A stretch of 9,254 nt of DNA from Porphyromonadaceae bacterium (GTDB taxonomy: Bacteria; Bacteroidota; Bacteroidia; Bacteroidales; UBA11471): positions 1-9,254 of the forward strand of contig JAJQIP010000050.1 in NCBI GenBank assembly GCA_021199145.1, in the 5' to 3' direction. Positions 1 through 6,406 of this stretch are shown here, one piece after another. Within the stretch, counting starts at the first letter, position 1; each line of letters opens with the position of its first letter. Made by a program: the position numbers and the translations under genes. Under the pieces are notes generated by a model that was not told where the DNA came from, made no database searches, and worked only from the letters and a program-made list of their open reading frames with translations.

Positions 1-743
1 CGGGGTTTATCGGCGGGAAGGATTTCGTTGACCACCTCTATCATCTCATACATCTTTTCGGTAGGTTCCCCGACGGCCAAGCCACCAATCGCATTTCCGT
101 CAGCGCCCAAATCAGCCACATGGTGCGCCGCCTCCCGCCGCAGGTCAGGATAGGTACATCCCTGTACAATAGGAAAAAACGCCTGCCGATAGCCGTATTT
201 ATTGTCCGTCTCACGCATGCGTTTCCAACCCCGGTCAAGCCATTGTCGAGTGAGAGTGAGCGACTTCCGGGCATAGGCATAATCGGCATCGCCCGGGGTA
301 CATTCGTCCAAGGCCATGATGATATCCGCCCCGATAATCCGTTGGGTGTCCACAACGTTTTCGGGGGTGAAGAAATGCCTTGAGCCATCAATATGCGAAC
401 GGAACTGTACCCCTTCGTCCGTCAGTTTGCGTATGCTGGAGAGGGAAAAGACCTGGAAGCCCCCGCTATCGGTGAGGATAGGGCGGTCCCAGCCGTTGAA
501 TTTGTGCAGGCCTCCGGCCTGTTCGAGAATGGCAAGTCCGGGACGCAAATAGAGATGATAGGTATTCCCCAATATAATCTGTGCCTTAATATCGTCCCGC
601 AATTCCCGTTGATGTACCGCCTTTACACTTCCGGCCGTCCCCACCGGCATAAAAATAGGGGTCTCTACGGTCCCGTGGTCAGTCGTTATCAAGCCGGCAC
701 GGGCATGACTTTGGGCATCAGTATATTGTAGGGTAAAATTCAT
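1..743 (-). CDS. tgt: Queuine tRNA-ribosyltransferase (TGT), N-terminal 247 residues, cut by the window edge
   Basis: TGT exchanges guanine 34 in the anticodon of GUN tRNAs (Tyr, His, Asn, Asp) for a queuosine precursor base, in the cytoplasm. The reading frame opens with ATG at 743-741 and stays open to position 1, giving MNFTLQYTDAQSHARAG at the N-terminus. Seen: the substrate-pocket motif LTDSGGFQVFS (residues 90-100; Asp92 corresponds to Asp102 of the Zymomonas enzyme), ALDEC (144-148; Asp146 corresponds to Asp156), PIVQGCTYPDLR (191-202, a variant of the usual GIVQGG) and IGGLAVGE (219-226). The nucleophilic Asp (Zymomonas Asp280) and the C-terminal zinc site lie beyond the window, so intactness cannot be judged. 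It is transcribed away from nrnA from a promoter at about 763-794. Family assignment is firm. Confidence 0.97.
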   Translation of the reverse strand, partial: MNFTLQYTDAQSHARAGLITTDHGTVETPIFMPVGTAGSVKAVHQRELRDDIKAQIILGNTYHLYLRPGLAILEQAGGLHKFNGWDRPILTDSGGFQVFSLSSIRKLTDEGVQFRSHIDGSRHFFTPENVVDTQRIIGADIIMALDECTPGDADYAYARKSLTLTRQWLDRGWKRMRETDNKYGYRQAFFPIVQGCTYPDLRREAAHHVADLGADGNAIGGLAVGEPTEKMYEMIEVVNEILPADKP

Positions 744-762
744 ATTTCGAAATATACAGAGA

Positions 763-794
763 CAAAGATACAGATAAATCCCCATTTACGAAAA
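763..794 (-). promoter_or_regulatory. tgt promoter (Bacteroidetes -33/-7 type)
   Basis: Read on the minus strand, TATCTTTG at 770-763 is a perfect match to the Bacteroidetes -7 consensus TAnnTTTG. A degenerate -33 box, TTTT at 794-791 or TTTC at 793-790, stands 20 or 19 bases upstream, the usual spacing to the TTTG consensus. The start codon is 19 bases past the -7 box, so the leader would be only about 10-14 bases. A short interrupted palindrome (TTCGT, CGA, ACGAA; 803-815) lies just upstream of the -33 box and could be an operator; that is inference. Confidence 0.65.
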
Positions 795-883
795 CACCAT
801 TTTTCGTCGAACGAAGAGCCTGGGATATATGGCATGTCATAGGAAGGAATTTCCGAAATAAAACAAGCGCATCGATTTAAAAC

Positions 884-915
884 TTTCTGTTTTTCGGAGA
901 ATATGTCTATTTTTG
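884..915 (+). promoter_or_regulatory. nrnA operon promoter (Bacteroidetes -33/-7 type)
   Basis: TATTTTTG at 908-915 is a perfect TAnnTTTG -7 element. TTTC at 884-887 is a one-mismatch -33 box with a 20-base spacer. The start codon of nrnA at 936 is 20 bases past the -7 box, so the leader is short and AT-rich (gattaatttggattt), with no Shine-Dalgarno sequence, as is common in this phylum. It would drive nrnA, the lipoprotein gene and glmM together. Confidence 0.65.
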
Positions 916-935
916 TGACAGATTAATTTGGATTT

Positions 936-1976
936 ATGGTTCCAAGAATATTGTCAAAGAGAGAGGCCGATGAGATGAGTCAACTGATTGACATGGCCAA
1001 ACGCATTGTCATTGTGTGCCATGTCTCCCCGGACGGCGACGCTATCGGCGCTTCGTTGGCTATGTGGCATATGATGAACGGCTTGGGCAAGGAGACTTAT
1101 ATCATTGTCCCGGACCAGTATCCTGCCGATTTCCGTTTCTTGAAAGGGTGTAAGGAGATATTGGTCTACACCCGATATACAGAGTTCGCCGAGAGTCTGA
1201 TTTCTCAAGCGGACCTCATATTCTGTCTGGATTTCAATGACCCTCAACGGGTCGATTTGATGTGTCCGGCATTGACGGCTTCGAAAGCGAAAAAGATATT
1301 GATAGACCATCACTTGCACGCTAAATCGTTCTGCGATATGACCTTTTCGCATCCCGAAATATCGTCGACCTGTGAGGTGCTGTTCCGAGTCATCTGCAAT
1401 TTGGGACTGTATGAGCAAATGACCGTCGATGCGGCGAATGCCATTTATACCGGCATGATGACCGATACGGGCAACTTCACCTACAATTCGAATTCCCGTG
1501 AAATTTATCTGATTATAGCCGAACTGATAAAGAAAGGCATCAATAAAGATGCGATATATGCCCGTATTCACAATACAAACAGTGAGGACAAACTGCGGCT
1601 GAACAGTTACGCCATTTTTCAAAAAATGGAGGTTTACCCCCAATATAGTGCAGCGATAATACTCCTCACCCAGGAGGAGTTGAACCGGTATCACTATCAG
1701 AAAGGAGATACCGAAGGGCTTGTAAATGTACCCCTCTCGATGGGGAACATTCTCTTTTCCGCCTTTCTGCGGGAGGAGTCGAACCTGATAAAGGTCTCGT
1801 TGCGCTCCAAAGGAAATTTCCCGGCCAATAAAATCGCCACGGACTATTTCAACGGGGGAGGCCACTTGAATGCGGCCGGAGGGGAATTTTACGGCACGTT
1901 GGAGGAGGCGGGGAATTTCATGCGAGGAATATTGCCGGTTATCGGTGATCTGGCGGCTCAGTTAAAACAATCCTAA
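936..1976 (+). CDS. nrnA: Bifunctional oligoribonuclease / pAp phosphatase NrnA-like (DHH-DHHA1 family)
   Basis: DHH phosphoesterases of the NrnA type degrade 2-5 nt RNA fragments to mononucleotides and dephosphorylate 3'-phosphoadenosine 5'-phosphate, using two Mn ions in the cytoplasm. The 346-residue length is normal for the family. Motifs seen: HVSPDGDAIGAS (29-40, metal ligands His29, Asp33, Asp35), LDFNDPQR with Asp99, the signature ILIDHH (Asp124-His125-His126), TGMMTDTGNF with Asp177, and the C-terminal DHHA1 substrate loop FNGGGHLNAAGG (305-316). All expected ligands are present. The ATG at 936 fits family N-termini and lies 20 bases past a -7 element. It is first in a three-gene operon and 12 bases ahead of a lipoprotein gene. 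The exact split between nanoRNase, pAp and c-di-nucleotide activities cannot be read from sequence. Confidence 0.93.
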   Translation: MVPRILSKREADEMSQLIDMAKRIVIVCHVSPDGDAIGASLAMWHMMNGLGKETYIIVPDQYPADFRFLKGCKEILVYTRYTEFAESLISQADLIFCLDFNDPQRVDLMCPALTASKAKKILIDHHLHAKSFCDMTFSHPEISSTCEVLFRVICNLGLYEQMTVDAANAIYTGMMTDTGNFTYNSNSREIYLIIAELIKKGINKDAIYARIHNTNSEDKLRLNSYAIFQKMEVYPQYSAAIILLTQEELNRYHYQKGDTEGLVNVPLSMGNILFSAFLREESNLIKVSLRSKGNFPANKIATDYFNGGGHLNAAGGEFYGTLEEAGNFMRGILPVIGDLAAQLKQS

Positions 1977-1988
1977 AGAAGATACAAT

Positions 1989-2585
1989 ATGAAATTTTTT
2001 GTGACGGTTTCGATTCTCTTGGCGGCTTTGGCTTTTTCGGCCTGCAATAACAGTAAGACTTACATAGAACTGCGTAAGGAAGAAGATAACGCTATTGACA
2101 AATTCCTGTCATCGGATGATCATTGGGTATCGAACCTGCCCGCTGACGGAGAAGAATTCGAGACCGCTGAAAATTCGGACAATCCTCCCTATTATAAGCT
2201 TGAGGATGGTGTATATATGCAGATACAATCCATAGGTTACCTGGATTCGACCAATACCTTTTTCGTCAGCGGGGATAAGGTCTATTTCAGGTATACCCGC
2301 ATGAGCCTTACCAGTTGGGCGGACGGCACGATTTCGACTTCAGGCAATATGAGCGATGCGAGCGGAAGCAGTGATACCTACTATTTTTCCTATAATCCAA
2401 GTGTAACAGGGTCAACCTATTCGGTATATTATGAATATGGACTGGGAATAGAGTATCCGTTGAAGTATGTGGGAAACGGGGCTTTGCTGTATTTGATAGT
2501 CCCCTCTAAAATGGGCTTTTCCAGCGAGGTGTCCAGTGTCGTGCCTTATCTCTACAAAATAAAATATAATTTGAAGGAGAACTGA
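1989..2585 (+). CDS. Small lipoprotein with FKBP-like pattern (DUF4827-like)
   Basis: 198 residues with a lipoprotein signal peptide: MKFFVTVSILLAALAFSAC, the predicted lipidated Cys being Cys19 after F-S-A. The residues after Cys19 (NNSKTY) lack the acidic run that sends Bacteroidetes lipoproteins to the cell surface, so a periplasm-facing lipoprotein is inferred. The body resembles an FKBP-type fold: SGDKVYFRYTRMSL followed by DGT (94-113) mirrors the GDxVxVHYTG...DGT strand of FKBPs, and LIVPSKMGFSSEVSSVVPYL (169-188) mirrors their IPSxxAYG...IPPxxxL segment. From memory it matches DUF4827, a Bacteroidetes family found next to nrnA and glmM; this was not searched. Residues 115-145 are rich in Ser, Thr and Gly. 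Isomerase activity is doubtful because the aromatic pocket is not clearly conserved. It lies 12 bases after nrnA and 6 before glmM. Confidence 0.8.
   Translation: MKFFVTVSILLAALAFSACNNSKTYIELRKEEDNAIDKFLSSDDHWVSNLPADGEEFETAENSDNPPYYKLEDGVYMQIQSIGYLDSTNTFFVSGDKVYFRYTRMSLTSWADGTISTSGNMSDASGSSDTYYFSYNPSVTGSTYSVYYEYGLGIEYPLKYVGNGALLYLIVPSKMGFSSEVSSVVPYLYKIKYNLKEN
2574..2580 (+). promoter_or_regulatory. Shine-Dalgarno sequence of glmM
   Basis: AAGGAGA at 2574-2580 ends 11 bases before the glmM ATG at 2592. It lies inside the last codons of the lipoprotein gene and is the clearest ribosome binding site in the window, whose other genes mostly lack one. It supports the chosen glmM start and separate translation initiation within the operon. 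Confidence 0.6.
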
Positions 2586-2591
2586 TAAACT

Positions 2592-3983
2592 ATGTCTTTA
2601 CTAAAATCCATTTCAGGAATCCGTGGGACTATTGGCGGAGAAGCCGGTCAGGGTTTAAATCCGCTTGACATCGTAAAGTTTACCGCCGCCTACGCCACAT
2701 TTATAGGCCGAACGGTTGCGACCGATTCGCCTCGAAAGATTGTCGTCGGACGGGATGCCCGTGTGTCGGGCGAAATGGTATCGCACTGTGTGATAGGAAC
2801 CCTTCTGGGAATGGGGTTTGATGTGGTTGACCTCGGTCTGGCCACCACGCCCACTACCGAATTGGCGGTTGCGTGGGAACAGGCCTGTGGGGGAATAATC
2901 CTTACGGCCAGCCACAATCCCCAGCAGTGGAATGCGCTGAAACTGTTGAACGGACAAGGAGAGTTCCTGAATGCCGAAGAGGGGAATGAAGTCCTGAAAA
3001 TCGCAGAGAGAGAAGATTTTACATTTGCCTTGATGGACAATCTGGGACATATCGTACGGGAAGATTCCTCCGTACAAAAACACATAGCCAATGTACTGGC
3101 CCTGAAATTGGTCGATGTAGATTGTATACGAAAGCGGAAATTCACGGTGGCCGTCGATTGCGTTAATTCGGTGGGAGGCATTGCCATACCGGCTTTGTTG
3201 GAGGCATTGGGCGTGGAAAAGGTCATCCGCCTTAATTGCGAACCGAACGGGATTTTCCCGCACAACCCCGAACCTCTGCCACAACATCTTACCGAAATCT
3301 CCGATTTGATGCGGAAAGGCGTTGCCGATGTGGGGTTTGTCGTAGATCCCGATGTAGACCGATTGGCTATTGTCTGTGAAAACGGCGATATGTTTGGCGA
3401 AGAGTATACCCTTGTCTCCGTTGCAGATTATGTTTTGCGTCATACACCGGGCAACACGGTCTCGAATCTGAGTTCATCAAGGGCATTGAGGGATATAACC
3501 CGTCTGCGGGGAGGCGAATATAACGCCGCCGCTGTAGGAGAGGTCAATGTCGTGGCCAAAATGAAAGAGACGCATGCCGTGATAGGAGGAGAGGGTAATG
3601 GTGGGGTGATTTATCCGGAAAGCCATTATGGACGGGACGCTCTCGTAGGGATTGCCTTATTCTTGACCCATCTTGCCCAGGAAAAGAAAACCGTGAGTGC
3701 GTTGCGAGCTACTTATCCGAGCTATGCCATGACCAAACAACGCATTGATTTGACTCCTGCCATCAACGTGGATGCTCTGCTCCAAACTGTCAAAGAGAAA
3801 TATAAAGCATATGAGGTTACCGATATCGATGGAGTGAAAATCGACTTTCCGGATGGATGGGTACATTTACGGAAATCGAACACCGAACCGATTATCCGGG
3901 TATATGCCGAAGCGGGGAGTACTGCATTAGCGGAAGAAAAGGCCGCTGCAGTCATGGCCGTTATCCGTTCCATGATTGCCTGA
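2592..3983 (+). CDS. glmM: Phosphoglucosamine mutase (alpha-D-phosphohexomutase family)
   Basis: Interconverts glucosamine-6-phosphate and glucosamine-1-phosphate on the route to UDP-GlcNAc for peptidoglycan and LPS. The 463-residue protein has all four phosphohexomutase domains. Seen: the phosphoserine loop LTASHNPQQWNALK (104-117, catalytic Ser107), the Mg loop DPDVDR (252-257), the sugar-specificity loop GGEGNGG (332-338) and the phosphate-binding loop RKSNTEPIIRVYAEA (427-441). The GEGNGG loop differs from the GEQSGH of E. coli-type GlmM and resembles the version common in Bacteroidetes and archaeal-type enzymes, so phosphomannomutase or phosphoglucomutase activity cannot be excluded. It starts at an ATG with a good Shine-Dalgarno sequence, 6 bases after the lipoprotein stop. 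A strong stem-loop follows. The gene is intact. Confidence 0.88.
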   Translation: MSLLKSISGIRGTIGGEAGQGLNPLDIVKFTAAYATFIGRTVATDSPRKIVVGRDARVSGEMVSHCVIGTLLGMGFDVVDLGLATTPTTELAVAWEQACGGIILTASHNPQQWNALKLLNGQGEFLNAEEGNEVLKIAEREDFTFALMDNLGHIVREDSSVQKHIANVLALKLVDVDCIRKRKFTVAVDCVNSVGGIAIPALLEALGVEKVIRLNCEPNGIFPHNPEPLPQHLTEISDLMRKGVADVGFVVDPDVDRLAIVCENGDMFGEEYTLVSVADYVLRHTPGNTVSNLSSSRALRDITRLRGGEYNAAAVGEVNVVAKMKETHAVIGGEGNGGVIYPESHYGRDALVGIALFLTHLAQEKKTVSALRATYPSYAMTKQRIDLTPAINVDALLQTVKEKYKAYEVTDIDGVKIDFPDGWVHLRKSNTEPIIRVYAEAGSTALAEEKAAAVMAVIRSMIA

Positions 3984-4007
3984 CAATTGTCGAAATACTT
4001 ATAAAAT

Positions 4008-4045
4008 TTGGGACAATGGATATTTGATAAATTCCATTGTCCCAA
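4008..4045. terminator. Bidirectional terminator between glmM and the convergent dxs-like gene
   Basis: A perfect 13-bp stem: TTGGGACAATGGA at 4008-4020 pairs with TCCATTGTCCCAA at 4033-4045. The stem can be extended inside by ATTT/AAAT (4022-4025 with 4029-4032) past a one-base bulge, closing on a GAT loop. It lies 24 bases after the glmM stop and 37 bases beyond the stop of the minus-strand gene. On the minus strand the stem is followed at once by ATTTTAT, a U-rich tail. On the plus strand the tail is AT-rich (TTAATTAAAG) but weak. There, a second small stem (TAAAG 4051-4055 / CTTTA 4063-4067) leads into TTTTTT at 4071-4076 and may complete termination of glmM. Confidence 0.75.
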
Positions 4046-4082
4046 TTAATTAAAGTATATATCTTTAGGATTTTTTACTCCT

Positions 4083-4448
4083 TTATTTGGACTGAATCCT
4101 CCCGATGATATCCGCTACGATTTGATAATCTGTCAAGTGATTTTTCTGTAGGAATTTCTCTACATCAAACCGGTCGGCGAACTCCTTTTTCGCCCCGTAA
4201 TTCATCACTTTCATATCACTCGGACCATAATAGCGGGCTATTTTCTCCCCAAAGCCACCATCTAGTACACCGTCTTCCAAGGTGACGACTAATCGATGAT
4301 TGGCTTTCAAACTGTCCAGGAGTTCTTCATCAACCCCCGTAATGTAACGAGGATTAATCAGTGTGGCATCTATGCCGGTTTTCTCTTTTAGGAGATTACA
4401 TATGGATTCCCCCAACTGGAAGAATGAGCCTAAACCTATAATAGCCAC
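4083..4448 (-). CDS. C-terminal domain of the frameshifted DXS-like protein (transketolase C domain)
   Basis: 121 codons from a GTG at 4448-4446 to TAA. The protein is a complete transketolase C-terminal domain: VAIIGLGSFFQLGESICNLL, then INPRYITGVDEELL, then HRLVVTLEDGVLDGGFGEKI, which is typical of the DXS C-domain. This domain helps dimer formation and shapes the active-site entrance; it has no thiamin chemistry of its own. It begins exactly where the upstream 481-codon frame loses homology, in the -1 frame, and overlaps that frame's end by 13 bases. No Shine-Dalgarno sequence precedes the GTG, so independent translation would rely on coupling to the upstream stop. The simplest reading is that it is the displaced 3' end of one broken gene. 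Confidence 0.85.
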   Translation of the reverse strand: MAIIGLGSFFQLGESICNLLKEKTGIDATLINPRYITGVDEELLDSLKANHRLVVTLEDGVLDGGFGEKIARYYGPSDMKVMNYGAKKEFADRFDVEKFLQKNHLTDYQIVADIIGRIQSK

Positions 4449-5881
4449 TTGTGAACCTGACGGGCCACCTTATACCGATTCAGCCGACTGTAATCCGTGT
4501 CAACCGGCTTTCCGCACGTGATTACACCATTGGCCGGCACACGGATGGCTACCGGATGTTCTTGTTGACGCATACCCCACGCCAGCATGGCAAAGTACTC
4601 CTCCTTACAGGTAGGGGCCAGATAAACGATGTTCGGGATATTGCTTATCAGCGGAATATCAAAGAAGCAGGCATGGGTCACATCGTTCATCGCCGACAAC
4701 GAGCCCCAATAGACCAACAGGACAGCGGGATTATTGTTAATACAGAGGTCTTGCGAAAGTTGGTCATAAGCCCGTTGGATAAAGGTACTCAAAGCGCCAT
4801 AGACCGGCCTTCCGCCGGCAGCGGCAATGCCAGATGCCAATGCCACGGCATGTTCCTCGGCAATGCCAACATCCACGAACTGCCTTCCGGCGGCCGCCCG
4901 ACGTTCGGGGGTAAAACCGATGACAGCAGGTGTACCGGAGGATATAGCCACTACACGAGGGTCCTTCTTCATCTGGTCAAGCAGGTATTCGGCGGTAAGG
5001 TCAGCATAGTCTTCCGGCTCGTTATCGGGAACGGCTTGTCGTATACCGGCCTCCTCTTGGGCCAATTCTGCCAATGCCGCTTCGGGATTGAACGGGTCGC
5101 AAAAATGCCACGTTTCCTTGTGCCGAACAGCCGGAGCAAATCCCTTCCCTTTCAGCGTGTTGATGTGAACGACAACAGGATGGTCAATGCCCTTCACCTC
5201 CTCAAAAGCCTTTATAAGCGACTGCACGTCATTGCCGTTTCCCACATAGCGATAGTCCAGTCCCATTGCCCGGAACAGATTGCAGGCACATGCCCCATCG
5301 CTCTCCCGTAAGGCTTGTAGATTGGTATATAGACCGCCATGGTTCTCCGCAATGGACATTTGATTGTCATTGACTACAATGATGAAATTGCTCTTCAACT
5401 CAGTGGCAAAGTCCAACCCTTCCAGGGCTTCTCCGCCACTCAACGAACCGTCGCCAATTACAGCGATGACATTCTCCTTTCCGCCCTGTAAATCACGTCC
5501 TTTGACCAATCCTCCGGCAAGGCTCACCGAAGTAGAGGTGTGGCCGATGGTAAAGAGGTCGTGTTCGCTTTCGCACGGCTCCGTATAGCCCGACACATCA
5601 TCGTAATGTGACGGGTGAAGAAAAGCCTCCTTGCGACCGGTAAGCATCTTGTGCACATAGCATTGATGGGAGACATCGAATACGATTTTGTCCACTGGTG
5701 AGTTGAACACATAATGCAAAGCGATGGTCGCTTCAACCATACCGAAATTGGGGCCGAAATGTCCGCCGTGTGCGCTTAACTTCTGTAATAATACTTCACG
5801 AACTTCATCACAGAGTACATTCAATTCCGTCAAGGACAGCTTTTTTACATCTGCGGGGCTGTTGATGGTCTCTAAATACAT
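4436..5881 (-). pseudogene. dxs: DXS-like thiamin-diphosphate enzyme, N-terminal 481 codons, frameshifted before the C-terminal domain
   Basis: Member of the 1-deoxy-D-xylulose-5-phosphate synthase branch of transketolases. True DXS joins pyruvate and glyceraldehyde-3-phosphate to open the MEP isoprenoid pathway. Seen: GGHFGPNFGMVE (39-50, His41 matching E. coli His49), GHTSTSVS (113-120), the thiamin motif GDGSLSGG...VNDNQMS (143-176), WHFCDPFNP (258-266, His259 matching His299), VGIAEEH (338-344, Glu342 matching the catalytic Glu370), STFIQRAYDQ (365-374) and DVTH (400-403, His403 matching His431). Acceptor-phosphate residues look replaced (see findings), so this may be a DXS paralogue with another acceptor. 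After RQ (residues 474-475) the frame drifts into VHKWLL and a TAG at 4438-4436, while the missing C domain continues in the -1 frame. Restored length would be about 599 residues. It may equally be a sequencing error. Symbol given at family level only. Confidence 0.85.
4456..4457 (-). other. Site of the single-base deletion that breaks the DXS-like gene
   Basis: On the minus strand the sequence reads CGTCAGGTTCACAAGTGGCT. Adding one G to the GG pair (4457-4456) gives CAG GGT TCA CAA GTG GCT, that is Q-G-S-Q-V-A, which joins the two frames into one continuous DXS-like protein (KVARQ-GSQ-VAIIGLG). GS-Q/D-V-A-I is the usual junction at the start of transketolase C domains, so the position is tightly fixed. 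The -1 frame is closed by a TAA in TATAAGG about 20 bases upstream, so the shift must lie between that TAA and the TAG at 4438-4436. Confidence 0.8.
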
Positions 5882-5921
5882 ATCCTAATGGTTTGATATT
5901 TTACAAGCAAAGATTCAAGGA

Positions 5922-5929
5922 CAAAATTA
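5922..5929 (-). promoter_or_regulatory. -7 promoter element of the DXS-like gene
   Basis: Minus-strand TAATTTTG (5929-5922) matches TAnnTTTG. It sits 40 bases upstream of the ATG at 5881. No good TTTG is found 19-20 bases further upstream; the nearest, at 5959-5956, leaves a 26-base spacer. The call therefore rests on the -7 box alone. The element ACTTTCCGT (minus strand 5939-5931) ends one base before it and recurs inverted at 6021-6029, so it could be a regulator site. Confidence 0.4.
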
Positions 5930-6071
5930 TACGGAAAGTGTCCTATATTTTTACCCAAATTCCGGTATTTTTCTATCCTTTTTACAGATTATGAAATGCT
6001 GTTATCCCTATTAAAAAAAGACTTTCCGTTCATAATTCAGGCATAACAATCCGGGTACCTATCATCCTGTT

Positions 6072-6091
6072 GAATGGATTTTCCTCCATTC
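6072..6091. repeat. Short hairpin, 7-bp perfect stem
   Basis: GAATGGA (6072-6078) pairs with TCCATTC (6085-6091) around a 6-base loop TTTTCC. It lies 5 bases left of the larger inverted repeat at 6097-6122. The two would form adjacent stem-loops in a transcript of either strand. No T-run follows in either direction, so it is not a simple terminator. Confidence 0.5.
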
Positions 6092-6096
6092 GTATC

Positions 6097-6122
6097 AGCG
6101 ACAAATTTAATAAATTGTCGCT
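6097..6122. repeat. 26-base inverted repeat, operator- or hairpin-like
   Basis: Arms AGCGACAA (6097-6104) and TTGTCGCT (6115-6122) are perfect 8-bp complements around a 10-base AT centre, ATTTAATAAA, which itself can add 3 pairs past a bulged A. Neither side carries a T-tract, so a Rho-independent terminator is unlikely. On the minus strand a TATTTTTG (6130-6123) directly abuts the repeat, which would put a transcription start inside it. That arrangement fits a repressor operator or the 5' hairpin of an RNA. Function is unknown. Confidence 0.6.
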
Positions 6123-6268
6123 CAAAAATACGCCAAATCCGATGTCACATCTCCACCTCATATGTTTCATGATATGTCTTACAGCGTTTATTAGCATCAT
6201 TTTTTTTGCAGATATTATATACTTAAATATTTGATAAACAAAATAATATATTAAATAAACTTGGTCAG

Positions 6269-6276
6269 TATTTTTG
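6269..6276 (+). promoter_or_regulatory. Possible distal -7 element upstream of lepA
   Basis: TATTTTTG is a perfect TAnnTTTG match 158 bases before the lepA start. No TTTG-like -33 box stands at 19-20 bases; that stretch is only A and T. If used, it gives lepA a leader of about 150 bases containing a 16-codon open frame (6308-6358). In such AT-rich sequence a chance match is quite possible. Confidence 0.3.
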
Positions 6277-6398
6277 ATAGAATTGGAATATATAAAATAG
6301 AGAAAATATGATATACCGCCTTTCCGAGAGAGTGGGTATTCGGGAGCTTTTAGAATGATGCCGAAGGGAAAAAGGGTGTTTTATATCTGATTTTTGCC

Positions 6399-6406
6399 TA
6401 TTTTTG
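6399..6406 (+). promoter_or_regulatory. lepA proximal -7 promoter element
   Basis: TATTTTTG (6399-6406) is a perfect -7 match 27 bases before the ATG at 6434. The -33 region is poor: TGTT at 6377-6380 with an 18-base spacer is the best I see. Its position argues against translation starting at the in-frame TTG at 6404, because that codon would lie inside the promoter and upstream of the transcript start. Confidence 0.5.

Noticed and set aside
954..1865. 303-codon open frame on the minus strand
   Set aside because: It lies fully antisense to nrnA, has no recognisable motif, and its composition mirrors the nrnA codons. It is a shadow frame.
2655..3443. 262-codon open frame on the minus strand
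   Set aside because: Antisense to glmM, whose catalytic motifs fix the coding strand.
4436..4475. Programmed -1 frameshift joining the two DXS-like frames
   Set aside because: No X-XXY-YYZ slippery heptamer occurs in zero frame between the upstream -1-frame TAA and the TAG at 4438-4436, and no known member of this family is recalled to use one.
4451..5311. 286-codon open frame on the plus strand
   Set aside because: Antisense to the conserved Pyr and PP domains of the DXS-like gene; no motif, promoter or ribosome site.
6013..6019. A7 run (T7 on the minus strand) as a terminator for an RNA from the 6130-6123 element
   Set aside because: I could not find a GC-rich stem just before it on the minus strand.
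6200..6207. T8 run as a terminator tail
   Set aside because: No stable stem directly precedes it; only a weak 5-bp AT pairing about 25 bases upstream.
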